Below the pieces are notes generated by a model. That model saw only the letters and a program-made list of their open reading frames with translations. It was not told the DNA's origin and did no database searches. Shown here one piece after another: positions 38,911 to 48,794 of a stretch of DNA of 64,000 nucleotides (position 1 is its first letter; each line of letters begins with the position of its first letter). The DNA is taken from assembly GCF_022818495.1 (NCBI RefSeq), contig NZ_CP089291.1, positions 2,559,501 through 2,623,500 on the forward strand. Direction: 5' to 3'. Made by a program: the position numbers and the translations under genes. Source of the DNA: Fodinisporobacter ferrooxydans. GTDB taxonomy: Bacteria; Bacillota; Bacilli; Tumebacillales; MYW30-H2.

Positions 38911-39182
38911 GGTGATCCCTCATTTGGTGGTTACTTTATACCTTTCTTTTATTGGGGTGGAATTATTACACATCAAATGGGCAGATGAAACCACAATGGT
39001 GTCGTGCTTGAAATTAGAAACTCAATCTGTAAAAATAACATTTAGCCAGTGTCTTATTTTTATTACGAAAGCCATTTTTATTGGTACGTGATTTCTTAGG
39101 ACTCATATGGGGAACAAGCAAGTTTCACATAGTTTATGCAATGTAAATAATATTGAAGTATTCAAAAGGGGGAACTCGACTG

Positions 39183-40202
39183 GTGGAACGAAAACCTACC
39201 ATTAAAGACATCGCAAAACTTGCGGGAGTTACCCCTGCGACAGTATCGTATGTTCTCAACGGAAACAACCGCGTTAGTGAGGAAACGAGAAAGCGCGTAT
39301 TGTCAGTGGTCCGGCAGTTAAATTACAGACCCAATATGTCGGCGCGCGCTTTGGTTAGGAATCGATCTTACAGAATCGGTTTGTTTATCCCCATGTCTCC
39401 ACGCGCATTTTTGGACCCGTTTTTCGCGGAACTTCTCAGAGGATTGACGGAAGTGGCCCTGGCATACAGATATGTAGCATCCATTATTTATGCGAATGGA
39501 TTGAGGGAAGTCGAATCTCTTCATATTCGTGAACTCGTGGATGGATTGGTGATCACTGAGATCAAGATGCATGATGAATACATACGGTACTTTTACGATA
39601 AAAAAATACCGTTTGTCTCCCTCGGGAGAGGAAGCCATAAACATTTCGAGGACTACGTTGTTGCTGACGCAAAAAAAGGGATTCGGGAGGCCATGAAATA
39701 CTTATACAGATTGGGGCACAGACGTATTGGGATGGTTCTCGGGCCGCTTGGCTATGAGTATATACAAGAGAGATATCGGTTCTTCCGAGAGGTTCAGGAA
39801 GAATTGGGTTTAAGCTTTAGTTCGCAATACATTGCGACAGGCGCCAATAGTCAAGAAGGAGGTAAAGAAGGCGCGCGAAGAATTATGTTGCGCTCGACAG
39901 TAAAGCCAACCGCAATATTGGCGTCTACAGATATTATGGCCGTTGGCGTCATTGAATTTTTGCAGAGCGTGGGGTACCAAGTTCCCGATGATTTGTCGGT
40001 AGTTGGTTATGATGATGTACAGTTCTCCAAGTATATTCGACCCTCTTTGACGACCATACGGCAAAATGTCTATGAGATCGGCCGTCAGGCTGGCACCATG
40101 TTAATTTCACAATTGGAACACCTTCCGTATAAAAAACCTTTACAGATCCCTGTAAAGCTTGTTGTCAGGAATTCTACTACGGTTAATAAAGAAAACTTGT
40201 AA
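39183..40202 (+). CDS. LacI-family transcriptional regulator
   Basis: A 339-aa LacI/GalR regulator. The helix-turn-helix is TIKDIAKLAGVTPATVSYVL, the hinge YRPNMSARAL, and the sensor domain includes ILASTDIMAVGVIEFL and VVGYDDVQFSKY. The GTG at 39183 follows AAAGGGGG by 10 bases; a TTG at 39153 is possible but lacks a ribosome site. It sits just upstream of ABC system 4, whose promoter carries two 16-base LacI-type palindromes, its likely operators. The gap 38911-39182 holds no gene. Confidence 0.92.
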   Translation: MERKPTIKDIAKLAGVTPATVSYVLNGNNRVSEETRKRVLSVVRQLNYRPNMSARALVRNRSYRIGLFIPMSPRAFLDPFFAELLRGLTEVALAYRYVASIIYANGLREVESLHIRELVDGLVITEIKMHDEYIRYFYDKKIPFVSLGRGSHKHFEDYVVADAKKGIREAMKYLYRLGHRRIGMVLGPLGYEYIQERYRFFREVQEELGLSFSSQYIATGANSQEGGKEGARRIMLRSTVKPTAILASTDIMAVGVIEFLQSVGYQVPDDLSVVGYDDVQFSKYIRPSLTTIRQNVYEIGRQAGTMLISQLEHLPYKKPLQIPVKLVVRNSTTVNKENL

Positions 40203-40218
40203 TTTTTCGATTTCTTGC

Positions 40219-40246
40219 TTGCCATTCACCGAGAAAGCGATATAAT
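40219..40246 (+). promoter_or_regulatory. Promoter for ABC system 4
   Basis: TTGCCA (5/6 match) and TATAAT (perfect) are spaced by 16 bases. The first operator follows 14 bases after the -10 box, over the early transcribed region. The leader to the binding protein is about 280 bases. Confidence 0.65.
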
Positions 40247-40259
40247 AATTACTAAGATA

Positions 40260-40275
40260 GCTTTAACGTTAAAAT
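40260..40275. promoter_or_regulatory. LacI-type operator 1
   Basis: GCTTTAACGTTAAAAT is palindromic about a central CG, the hallmark of LacI-family operators. It overlaps the expected transcription start of system 4. The second copy is centred 55 bp downstream. Confidence 0.75.
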
Positions 40276-40314
40276 TTGATTTACCGTAAGGAAAGATTTT
40301 ATTTTTTGTCGTGT

Positions 40315-40330
40315 GCTTAAACGTTAAAGC
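40315..40330. promoter_or_regulatory. LacI-type operator 2
   Basis: GCTTAAACGTTAAAGC is palindromic except for one base pair. It shares the AACGTTAA core and GC ends with operator 1. The 55-bp centre-to-centre distance is about five helical turns, so both sites face the same side and could support a repressor loop. Confidence 0.75.
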
Positions 40331-40532
40331 AACGTATTAACATTTAAGCGAAGTGCCAATGCGTACGTTCCATCTTAAACGGCGCAATCAGTTTTCTTGA
40401 CGAAATTCCCTGTCTATTAACGAGTACGCCGGGAGGTGACATACGGACAATATAGAGATTGAGCGCCATCAACGAAGGAATCATTTTGAAACAGTATTGT
40501 AAAGTCTACACATTTCTGGGGGGTAGATGTTT

Positions 40533-41843
40533 ATGAAGCGTTTTTCAAAATCCATGGCAATTGTTGCTTCCTCTGTAAGCGTTATCACTCTTTTGGCGGG
40601 GTGCGGCACAAGTGTTTCAAATTCGTCAAACAAGCAAAGCTTTACCGTTTGGGACGTTCAAACCGGCCCGTTACAAACCATTTTTAAAACAGCAACAAAC
40701 GATTTTAACAAGGCACATCCGGATACGTTTGCAAACTTGCAATTTTACAGCAACGGCGCGTATAAGCAAAAAATTCAAATTGCCATGGGAGCCAACAATT
40801 CCCCTGATATCATATATGGCTGGGGCGGCGGCATCCTGAAAACGTATGTAGATGCACATAAAGTTCTGCCTCTGGACGACTTCTTAAAAAAGAATCCACA
40901 ATACAAAGATAAATTTTTCCCGAGTATTTGGGGGAATGTTACTTTCGGCGGACATATCTACGGAGTTCCTGAGGGCGCCGGCACACAGCCGGAACTGTTG
41001 TATTATAACAAATCAATCTTCCAAAAGTATAATATTCCAGTTCCGGCTACTTGGGATCAACTCGTATCCGATGTGAAAACTCTTAAGTCGCACGGTGTTA
41101 CTCCAATTTCCATCGGTGCTCGCGACGAGTGGCCTGATTTAATGTGGCTGATGTATTTAACGGACAGAATTGGCGGACCGAAGGTGTTTCAAGGCATTCT
41201 GAACAAAAACAAGGACGCGTGGGACAACCCGGCTATTTTGCAATCTTTGCAAATGATTCAACAGTTAGTCAAAGCAGGAGCGTTTGAGAAGGGTTACTCT
41301 GGTGTGAGTGCAGATGATAATGAGGATCAAGCATTGCTTTATTCAGGGAAAGCGGCGATGCTTTTGCAAGGAACGTGGGTGTTTCCTTCGATTCAGGCGA
41401 GCGCTCCGGCCTTCACGAAAAGCGATTTAGCATGGACAGAGTTTCCAAGTGTCAGTCATGGGGTTGGAAATAAAGCCGATTTGATGGGGAACATTTCAAA
41501 TTATTATTACATATCTTCGAAAAGCAAAAGTGTCAAGGCGGAGGAAGAGTATTTAAAAGACGTGCCATTCAATCAATACGAGGTCAAGCAAGATATTAAA
41601 AATGGTGTGATTCCGCCGGTAAAAGGCATTGAAAGCGAATTCGCACATGCGCAAAATTCCCAATTTTTAAAAGATGTATATAACATAGCGGAGAATGCGC
41701 CGGTCTTTGTTACCGGTTGGGATCAATTATTGCCGCCGACGGAAGCTCAAGTTTTGTTGAAAAATTTAAGCAGTTTGTTTGAACTTCAAACGACCCCCCA
41801 GCAGTTTGTTTCAAATATGAACGCTGCACTTGCAGGCCAATAA
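40533..41843 (+). CDS. ABC sugar transporter solute-binding lipoprotein (system 4)
   Basis: A 436-aa sugar-binding lipoprotein with lipobox LLAGC (Cys at about residue 24). The mature region begins SFTVWDVQTG and contains SPDIIYGWGGGILKTYVDA, closely matching the system-1 protein at 4673, so the two are paralogues. The ATG at 40533 has GGGGGG 9 bases upstream, whereas the ATG at 40527 is only 3 bases away. It is followed by two permeases and a GH3 enzyme. The ligand is likely a beta-linked oligosaccharide similar to that of system 1. Confidence 0.94.
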   Translation: MKRFSKSMAIVASSVSVITLLAGCGTSVSNSSNKQSFTVWDVQTGPLQTIFKTATNDFNKAHPDTFANLQFYSNGAYKQKIQIAMGANNSPDIIYGWGGGILKTYVDAHKVLPLDDFLKKNPQYKDKFFPSIWGNVTFGGHIYGVPEGAGTQPELLYYNKSIFQKYNIPVPATWDQLVSDVKTLKSHGVTPISIGARDEWPDLMWLMYLTDRIGGPKVFQGILNKNKDAWDNPAILQSLQMIQQLVKAGAFEKGYSGVSADDNEDQALLYSGKAAMLLQGTWVFPSIQASAPAFTKSDLAWTEFPSVSHGVGNKADLMGNISNYYYISSKSKSVKAEEEYLKDVPFNQYEVKQDIKNGVIPPVKGIESEFAHAQNSQFLKDVYNIAENAPVFVTGWDQLLPPTEAQVLLKNLSSLFELQTTPQQFVSNMNAALAGQ

Positions 41844-41868
41844 ACGGTATGAGAATAGGAATACGTCT

Positions 41869-41898
41869 CCACCCATTGCTTTCGGCAGCAATGGGTGG
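41869..41898 (+). other. Strong intercistronic stem-loop in system 4
   Basis: A perfect 12-bp stem (41869-41880 with 41887-41898) is capped by TTCGGC. It lies 25 bases after the binding-protein stop in a 222-base gap that has no gene. It lacks a T tract, so mRNA stabilisation or partial termination is likely. Confidence 0.8.
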
Positions 41899-42065
41899 TA
41901 ACCGATGAGACCTGCAGCTTGATACTCAGTTGCCGGTATGCTCCTCCGCAGTTCATTTGTGAAAAATGCAGGCCAACATGGATGAGTATTTTGTCAGAGC
42001 CGATAGGGCTTACAAAATGATTGAACGTAAAATGCACACAAAGTGTTCAACAGGGAGGTATCGCA

Positions 42066-43034
42066 GTGCAGAAACAACAAACAAATCAAGAGTTGGCAAC
42101 ACCTGTAGCAGCTCGGTATGCACGGACTTCTGCATCTGTGCAGAGTCAACGCAGAAATCAATGGTTGGCGCTAATGTTACTTTCCCCTGCTCTCATTCTC
42201 TTTATTATGTTTGGGATTGGGCCTATGCTAGGAGCGGCTTATCTCAGCGTATTAAAGTGGAACGGATTAGGGAGTCCCGTCTTTGTTGGTTTATCGAATT
42301 GGATCGCCTATTTTCATGATACGGAGGCGTTGAAATCCCTCTGGTTAACTATTGAAGTCATGATCTTCAGTTGGCTTATTCAAACACCAATTTCCATGAT
42401 GGTCGGGCTGTATTTGGCAGGGCGGCAGCGGCATCGCAGTTGGATTGGTACGGGTTATTTCCTCCCTTTGTTGCTGTCTTCCGTCGCGATCGGCCTCCTG
42501 TGGTCGTATATCCTGAACCCGAATTTTGGGTTGGTTGACACGTTAATGACAAATCTTCACTTAAAGTTTCTGGCGTTAGACTGGTTGGGGAGTCCGCGTC
42601 TCGCATTATGGAGTCTGGTAGCAATCGTTTCCTGGCAATATATACCGTTCCATAGCCTCTTGTATCAGGCTGGGCGCAGACAAGTTTCAGAGTCGCTTTA
42701 TGAAGCCGCATGTCTAGATGGCGCTAACGGTTGGCAAGAGTTCTGGTTTATCACTCTGCCGCAGCTGAAGTATACCGTCGTTACATCCACTGTTTTGATG
42801 CTCACTGGATCACTCACCTACTTCGACCTGATTTATATATTGACAAACGGCGGACCAGGCGACGCAACCAATGTGCTTGCTCTCAATATGTATGAAACGG
42901 CGTTTAATAAACAGCTCATGGGATATGGCAGTGTAATGGCTGTTGTCATTGCTGTTTTTGGCATCTTGTTATCGGTAGTAATGATTCGATTAACCGGATT
43001 TAAAAACATGGAAAGCCAGGCGGAAGGAGTATGA
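42066..43034 (+). CDS. ABC sugar transporter permease, MalF/UgpA type (system 4)
   Basis: A 322-aa membrane permease with a longer hydrophilic N-terminus (about 40 residues rich in Gln and Arg), then about six helices. The EAA loop is YEAACLDGANGW...ITLP. The GTG at 42066 follows GGGAGG; the frame opens at 42021, but that part is leader. Long stretches match the system-1 permease (SYILNPNFGLV, SLLYQAG), supporting duplication of the transporter. Confidence 0.93.
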   Translation: MQKQQTNQELATPVAARYARTSASVQSQRRNQWLALMLLSPALILFIMFGIGPMLGAAYLSVLKWNGLGSPVFVGLSNWIAYFHDTEALKSLWLTIEVMIFSWLIQTPISMMVGLYLAGRQRHRSWIGTGYFLPLLLSSVAIGLLWSYILNPNFGLVDTLMTNLHLKFLALDWLGSPRLALWSLVAIVSWQYIPFHSLLYQAGRRQVSESLYEAACLDGANGWQEFWFITLPQLKYTVVTSTVLMLTGSLTYFDLIYILTNGGPGDATNVLALNMYETAFNKQLMGYGSVMAVVIAVFGILLSVVMIRLTGFKNMESQAEGV

Positions 43035-43041
43035 CAAATAT

Positions 43042-43869
43042 ATGGGGCCGTCGCAGATGCTGCGTAAATTCATTGTAACCGTACTAGCCGTGTTTTGGCT
43101 GATCGTTGCTCTCTATCCGATATTATATTTGTTGTTTGAAAGTTTTCGCAGCCAGGAAACGTATTTGACAGGATTGCCTTGGTTACCGCCAAAACATCTT
43201 TATTTCGGAAACTATCAAAGCGTCCTTTCACAAGGTTTTGGAATATACTTCTTGAATAGTACCATTGTGGCTCTGGTGTCGCTTGTAATGATTATTATTT
43301 TTGGTATGATGGCGTCGTACGCGATCGTACGACTAAAGGGTTGGGTTAGTTCCAAGGTGTTTATGTTGTTTTTGGCTGGTCTTGCCATTCCCATTCAAGC
43401 AGCCATTATTCCGCTTTACCTCTTGATATTCCGCCTGGGTCTGTATGATACACTCTGGGCAATGATTTTGCCATCCGTGGCGTTTGCTTTACCTTTATCC
43501 ATTTTGATTCTTGTAAATTTTTTACGTGATATTCCGAAGGAATTATATGAGGCTATGATGATGGAGGGCATTGGCACATTGGGACTCCTATGGAGGCTTG
43601 CATTCCCACTATCAAAACCGGCCCTGACTGCCGTTGGGATCTTTAATTTTGTACAGATTTGGAACAACTTTTTGTTTCCGTTAGTTCTCACCAACAACCC
43701 GAACTTACAGACCTTGCCTCTTGCATTGCAGCATTTTCAAGGTCAATATACGATGAACGTCCCAGCCATCATGGCAGCTGTCACACTGTCGGCAATACCG
43801 CTTATCATTGCATATATTTTCGGCAGAAGGCAGTTACTGGCAGGCATGACTGCAGGTTTTAGCAAATAA
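43042..43869 (+). CDS. ABC sugar transporter permease, MalG/UgpE type (system 4)
   Basis: A 275-aa membrane permease. It has the same divergent EAA loop as system 1 (YEAMMMEGIGT, Glu in place of Asp) and the same ending AGFSK. The ribosome site (GGAAGGAG) lies about 15 bases upstream, unusually far; the ATG at 43057 is an alternative. It begins 7 bases after the first permease. Confidence 0.92.
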   Translation: MGPSQMLRKFIVTVLAVFWLIVALYPILYLLFESFRSQETYLTGLPWLPPKHLYFGNYQSVLSQGFGIYFLNSTIVALVSLVMIIIFGMMASYAIVRLKGWVSSKVFMLFLAGLAIPIQAAIIPLYLLIFRLGLYDTLWAMILPSVAFALPLSILILVNFLRDIPKELYEAMMMEGIGTLGLLWRLAFPLSKPALTAVGIFNFVQIWNNFLFPLVLTNNPNLQTLPLALQHFQGQYTMNVPAIMAAVTLSAIPLIIAYIFGRRQLLAGMTAGFSK

Positions 43870-44005
43870 AGCCGATTGGATATATGTTTGAGCAGATTTT
43901 TATCCCGTTCATCCAACATAATGTTTGTAGACTTACAAATATATTTTCAACGGGAAGAGATATCTTCCGAAATCAACGACAATGATTGCACAGGAGCAGA
44001 TAACT

Positions 44006-46300
44006 ATGCACAAAGACATTCAAGACCTTATTTTGCAAATGACACTTGAAGAAAAAGCAAGTTTATGTTCAGGATTCGATTTCTGGCATACGAAACCAAT
44101 TCCACGACTCGGCATTCCGCCCATTATGGTGGCAGATGGTCCCCATGGATTACGGAAACAAAAGGAAGACTCGGATCATCTGGGACTTCATGACAGTGTT
44201 CCAGCTACCTGCTTCCCTTCCGGAGCAACGGTGGCCTGTTCCTGGGACCGCACATTGATAAAAGAAATTGGAATGGCGTTGGGGGAAGAATGCCAGGCAG
44301 AGAACGTTTCAGTGTTATTGGGACCGGCTGCGAATATCAAACGCTCTCCATTATGTGGGAGAAATTTTGAATACTTTTCAGAGGATCCATACTTATCATC
44401 AGAAATGGGGGCAAGCTATATTGAAGGAGTCCAAAGTCAGGGAGTCGGGACTTCATTAAAGCATTTTGCCGCAAATAACCAGGAACACCGAAGGATGTCA
44501 ATAGACGCGATTGTGGATGAACGAACGCTCCGGGAAATCTATCTTGCCAGCTTTGAAACCGCTGTTAAGCGTTCCAAACCGTGGACAGTTATGTGTGCGT
44601 ATAATCGGTTGAACGGCGATTTCTGTTCTGAGAACAAATTTTTACTGACAGATATTTTAAGAGAAGAATGGGGTCATGTTGGGTTCGTCATGTCCGACTG
44701 GGGTGCTGTGAATGACCGTGTCGATGGACTCGAGGCTGGGTTGGAACTTGAAATGCCGGGTAACGGCGGATTAAGGGATTGGAACATTGTCGAGGCGGTG
44801 AGAAGTGGGAAACTTCCGGAAGAAGTGCTGGACAGAGCGGTTGAAAGGCTGTTAACTGTGATTTTCAAGGCGGTCGGCGAGAAGAAGGAAAATGCCTCAT
44901 ATGATCGGGAAGAACATCATCAGTTGGCACGAAAAGCGGCATGCGAGAGTATTGTGTTGCTCAGGAACGAGGACTCTGTTTTGCCGCTGAAAAAAGAAGG
45001 GACCATTGCGGTAATTGGTGAGTTTATAAAGTCACCACGATATCAAGGTGGTGGTAGCTCACACGTTCAACCTACGAGTCTGGACGATTTTTATGATGAG
45101 ATTCGGAAGGTCGCAGGCGAGGGTGTACGCGTACTTTATGCAGATGGCTACTCTCTTGAGAATGACAATGTTGATGAACAACTGATTGATGAAGCAAGAC
45201 AAACGGCAATTCGAGCGGATGTGGCTGTGGTATTTGCTGGATTACCGGAACGCTACGAATCGGAAGGCTACGATAGGGAGCACATTAGCATTCCGGAAAA
45301 TCACCTGAGATTAATTGAAGCTGTAGCTGATGTTCAGCCCAATGTTGTGGTTGTATTAAGTAATGGCTCTCCAGTGGAAATGCCATGGCTTCATCGCGTT
45401 AAAGGGATTTTAGAAACGTATTTGGGAGGTCAAGCTTTAGGAGGAGCCATTGCAGACATCCTGTTTGGTCATGCGAATCCTTGCGGAAAACTGGCTGAAA
45501 CGTTTCCCAAGCAATTGAGCCATAATCCATCCTATCTAAACTTCCCTGGAAAAGGGGACAAGGTCGAGTACAAAGAGGGATTGTTTGTTGGATATCGATA
45601 TTATGACGCAAAAGACATTGAACCTCTGTTTCCATTCGGGTATGGCCTGAGCTACACCGGTTTTGAGTATAGCCGGTTATTCATAGACAAGGATGAAATC
45701 ATGGATTGTGAAACGGTTACGGTCAGTGTAAACGTTAAAAACATCGGATCGGTCGTGGGAAAAGAAATTGTTCAGTTATATGTGGGAGGAACTGAAAGTA
45801 GTATTATTCGTCCAAAAAAGGAACTAAAGGGATTTGCTAAGGTAGAACTGCAGCCAGGTGAAGAAAAGACTGTGCGATTTACATTGGAGAAGCGATCTTT
45901 TGCCTATTATGACATCGATTTGAAAGATTGGCAGGTGGAGAGCGGAGATTATGATATATGTATTGGCAAATCGTCCAGGGAGATCGTCCTTACAACACGT
46001 ATTCGTGTTCAATCAAGCGCATCGCCTAAACAGATAATTACTCCCAATTCGCTTATCGGCGATCTTATGGCAGATCCTGATGCAGCGCCTATTGTTCAAC
46101 AACTGCTCCACGATTACAATGAGAAGTCCGGCCTAATGGAATCGTTGAAAGATAATCCGGAAATGGCGATGGCCATGATGAAATATATGCCTTTGCGGGG
46201 ATTGACAGCATTCGGGCAAGGACGATTCACTGATGAGATGATAGCCAGGGCGATTGAGCAGCTAATGGAAACCATGTCTAAACGCTATGTGAAGAACTAA
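44006..46300 (+). CDS. GH3 beta-glycosidase
   Basis: A 764-aa family GH3 enzyme. The start [20 protein letters not shown] is typical. The barrel includes [13 protein letters not shown], and the nucleophile Asp231 lies in [10 protein letters not shown]. The sandwich and fibronectin-III-like domains follow ([11 protein letters not shown]). A C-terminal tail of about 90 residues ([15 protein letters not shown] onwards) is common in Firmicute members. No signal peptide is seen. The ATG at 44006 follows AGGAG by 9 bases; the frame opens at 43982. It differs from the GH3 at 10979 in length and subfamily, so it is not part of the simple duplication of system 1. Confidence 0.94.
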   Translation: MHKDIQDLILQMTLEEKASLCSGFDFWHTKPIPRLGIPPIMVADGPHGLRKQKEDSDHLGLHDSVPATCFPSGATVACSWDRTLIKEIGMALGEECQAENVSVLLGPAANIKRSPLCGRNFEYFSEDPYLSSEMGASYIEGVQSQGVGTSLKHFAANNQEHRRMSIDAIVDERTLREIYLASFETAVKRSKPWTVMCAYNRLNGDFCSENKFLLTDILREEWGHVGFVMSDWGAVNDRVDGLEAGLELEMPGNGGLRDWNIVEAVRSGKLPEEVLDRAVERLLTVIFKAVGEKKENASYDREEHHQLARKAACESIVLLRNEDSVLPLKKEGTIAVIGEFIKSPRYQGGGSSHVQPTSLDDFYDEIRKVAGEGVRVLYADGYSLENDNVDEQLIDEARQTAIRADVAVVFAGLPERYESEGYDREHISIPENHLRLIEAVADVQPNVVVVLSNGSPVEMPWLHRVKGILETYLGGQALGGAIADILFGHANPCGKLAETFPKQLSHNPSYLNFPGKGDKVEYKEGLFVGYRYYDAKDIEPLFPFGYGLSYTGFEYSRLFIDKDEIMDCETVTVSVNVKNIGSVVGKEIVQLYVGGTESSIIRPKKELKGFAKVELQPGEEKTVRFTLEKRSFAYYDIDLKDWQVESGDYDICIGKSSREIVLTTRIRVQSSASPKQIITPNSLIGDLMADPDAAPIVQQLLHDYNEKSGLMESLKDNPEMAMAMMKYMPLRGLTAFGQGRFTDEMIARAIEQLMETMSKRYVKN

Positions 46301-46326
46301 AAACCAAACATAAAGGAGTTTGTACC

Positions 46327-47076
46327 ATGCCGAAGTTAGGACTTCAATTGTACACGTTGAGAGACTTGTTAAAAGAAGATTTTATAGGAACATTACGCAA
46401 GGTGTCCAAGATAGGGTATGAAGGTGTTGAATTTGCCGGATACGGGGATATGTCGATACGGGAACTCCGTCGTGCAGTCGATGATCTTGGCTTGACACCT
46501 GTCTCAAATCATGTTCCATTAGCGCACCTGGAAACCAAACTGGACATTGTAATCGAAGAAGCAAAAGAACTCGGAATCAGTTATATCGTCTGTCCGTTTA
46601 TTGCTGAGGATCGCAGAAAAGACGCGAATGACTACCGCAAGTTAGCAGCACTTTTCAATCAGGTAGGAGAGAAGTTGGCTCAGGAAGGTTTGAAATTTGC
46701 GTATCACAATCATGCATTTGAGTTTGTAAAATTCAATGAACAATACGCACTTGACGCACTGTATCAGTGGACCGATTTACAGTTCGTCCAAGCGGAACTT
46801 GATGTCTACTGGATTGAATATGCCGGTGAAAGTGCTGTTGAATATATAAAAAAATATGCCAATCGTACTGAATTGTTGCATGTCAAAGATATGACCAATG
46901 ACGATGAACGATTTTTTGCAGAAGTTGGCAGCGGTTGTTTGAATATTCCAGGGATTTTGGAAACAGCCCAAGCATCCAACATACTGTGGTACCTTGTGGA
47001 ACAAGATGTTTCAAGACGCAATCCGCTTGAGAGTGTTGAAATGAGTTATCGATATCTGTCTGGTATTGAGAAATAA
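46327..47076 (+). CDS. Sugar phosphate isomerase/epimerase family protein
   Basis: A 249-aa xylose-isomerase-like TIM-barrel protein. Metal-site blocks are visible: YHNHAFEF with His, AELDVYWIEYAG with Asp, LLHVKDM and EVGSGCLNIPGIL with Glu. AAAGGAG precedes the ATG. It probably interconverts a keto or aldo sugar released by the neighbouring GH3. It lies 26 bases after that gene and 58 bases before a Gfo/Idh/MocA dehydrogenase, a common pairing. The substrate is unknown. Confidence 0.9.
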   Translation: MPKLGLQLYTLRDLLKEDFIGTLRKVSKIGYEGVEFAGYGDMSIRELRRAVDDLGLTPVSNHVPLAHLETKLDIVIEEAKELGISYIVCPFIAEDRRKDANDYRKLAALFNQVGEKLAQEGLKFAYHNHAFEFVKFNEQYALDALYQWTDLQFVQAELDVYWIEYAGESAVEYIKKYANRTELLHVKDMTNDDERFFAEVGSGCLNIPGILETAQASNILWYLVEQDVSRRNPLESVEMSYRYLSGIEK

Positions 47077-47134
47077 GTTGATTCAATAAACCAATTTAGA
47101 TTTTATAAACTTTATCAGAATTGAGGATATAAAA

Positions 47135-48208
47135 ATGAGTAACGATAGTGAAATTCGAATTGGTTTAATAGGGGCAGGAAATATTGGCAAGGTTCATTTA
47201 GAAGTATTTGAACAGGTTAAAGGGGCGTCGATTGTTGCAATTCATGACGCATTCCTTCCTCTTGCAGAGCAAAGAGCACAGCAGTATGGTATCCAAAACG
47301 TACACGACAGAGTAGAGAACCTCATCCATGATGATAGGTTAGATGCGGTAATTATTGGTGTTCCAAATACATTTCATGCCCCGTTGGCAATACAAGCTTT
47401 GGAAGCTAGTAAGCATGTGTTGTTGGAAAAACCGATGGCCTTAAATTCTGCAGCAGCAAAGGACATTGTTCGGGCTGAACGCGCTTCGGGAAAAATTGCG
47501 ATGATTGCACATCAAATGCGCTGGCAATGGAATACGATACAATTGAAAGAACAAATTGAAAAAGGCGCATTAGGCAGCATTTACGGCGCGAAAACGGGAT
47601 GGTTGCGGCGTAAAGGGATTCCGGGATGGGGAACCTGGTTTACCCGAAACAGTGAATCCGGCGGAGGACCTTTGATTGATCTCGGTGTACATATGTTGGA
47701 CTTGGCACTATATTTAATGGGAAATCCCAAACCCATTTCTGTATCCGGTTCTACTTTTGCAGAATTTGGTCCCAGGAAAAAAGGGATTGGCACTTGGGGG
47801 AAACCGGATTGGAATGGGTATTTTGATGTTGAAGATCTGGCAATGGCTTTCATTAAAATGGATGATGGAAGCACTTTATCACTGGATGTCAGCTGGGCAG
47901 TTCATATGGATACGGACAATCAACCATTTGTCCATCTCATGGGTTCTGAAGGGGGAGCTTCCATTGTTGGAAACTCCGCCAAGCTACTCACCGAGATCTT
48001 TGACAGGGCCGTAGATGTTCCACTCAATCAACCAGCAGATGATGAGGGTGATAGAGTGCGGTTGAGCCGCCATTTTATCGAGTGCATACGCGAATGTAAA
48101 ACTCCCATTTCATCTGTACTGACAGGACTTGCCAACAATCTGATCATAGATGCCATTTTCGAGTCATCTCGAAGTGGTAAGGAAGTAGTATTGGATTGGA
48201 ACATCTGA
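47135..48208 (+). CDS. Gfo/Idh/MocA-family oxidoreductase
   Basis: A 357-aa NAD(P)-dependent dehydrogenase. The Rossmann motif GLIGAGNIGKVH is canonical, EKPMA carries the conserved Lys, and GGGPLIDLGVHMLDLALYL is the C-terminal active-site segment with Asp and His. GAGGATA precedes the ATG. It is the last gene of the system-4 transcript, closed by the terminator at 48335. Confidence 0.93.
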   Translation: MSNDSEIRIGLIGAGNIGKVHLEVFEQVKGASIVAIHDAFLPLAEQRAQQYGIQNVHDRVENLIHDDRLDAVIIGVPNTFHAPLAIQALEASKHVLLEKPMALNSAAAKDIVRAERASGKIAMIAHQMRWQWNTIQLKEQIEKGALGSIYGAKTGWLRRKGIPGWGTWFTRNSESGGGPLIDLGVHMLDLALYLMGNPKPISVSGSTFAEFGPRKKGIGTWGKPDWNGYFDVEDLAMAFIKMDDGSTLSLDVSWAVHMDTDNQPFVHLMGSEGGASIVGNSAKLLTEIFDRAVDVPLNQPADDEGDRVRLSRHFIECIRECKTPISSVLTGLANNLIIDAIFESSRSGKEVVLDWNI

Positions 48209-48334
48209 GAGAATTTAGGGAATCGAACTTGTGACTGCTGGGTTAAAAAAGACCTACCTTCTTAGAAACATCTCATCTATAATCTTCACAAGGAGTCGAA
48301 AGACAGAACAATTTCAACAACTTTTCAGATAATT

Positions 48335-48365
48335 GAGCGTATTGTACCGACAATACGCTCTTTTT
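48335..48365 (+). terminator. Rho-independent terminator ending the system-4 transcript
   Basis: A perfect 11-bp stem (GAGCGTATTGT 48335-48345 with ACAATACGCTC 48350-48360) with an ACCG loop is followed by five T residues. Apart from this terminator and the next promoter, the gap 48209-48794 shows no gene. Confidence 0.93.
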
Positions 48366-48570
48366 AAAACTGATTTTTTCGGCATACGGACATTATGTGC
48401 AACAAAAATGATTGGTTTTCGGAAAATGAAGAGGTGAAATTTGGAATATATTATGTCGAATGAGATAGATGACATTTTTAAACATACTGTTGATTATTAA
48501 CCTTGAATTACAAAAAAGAATATCATTTAAAATCAAAGATTGTAATTTTGGGGTCGGGTGATAATTTTTA

Positions 48571-48611
48571 TTGACAATTTTCTCATGTTAGTTAATAATA
48601 ATTACTAACAT
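48571..48611 (+). promoter_or_regulatory. Promoter and inverted repeat opening the sulfatase locus
   Basis: TTGACA (48571-48576) and AATAAT (48594-48599) are spaced by 17 bases. An inverted repeat overlaps the -10 region: ATGTTAGT (48585-48592) and ACTAACAT (48604-48611), separated by 11 bases. The same promoter form (TTGACA, 17, AATAAT) with TTAGT/ACTAA half-sites recurs at 56059-56113, so one regulator may control both. No regulator gene is found in the locus. Confidence 0.65.
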
Positions 48612-48794
48612 TATTTGTTTGGAAGTAAATGAGAATAAAGGGATTTAAAAACTTTATTTCAACCGAACGTTCTAATTTTAGAAATGGGTCATGGCTAATC
48701 GATTCCAAAATAAAATGAAATTCATGTAAACGGATACATTTTGGTCAAGTTACTAGAAGAAGATACATAATGCAGGCAAAGAGGTGGTCGTCGA

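Noticed and set aside
38907-38923. Terminator after the chemoreceptor gene
   Set aside because: The stem ATGAGG/CCTCAT is only 6 bp and overlaps the stop codon, with just three T residues after it.
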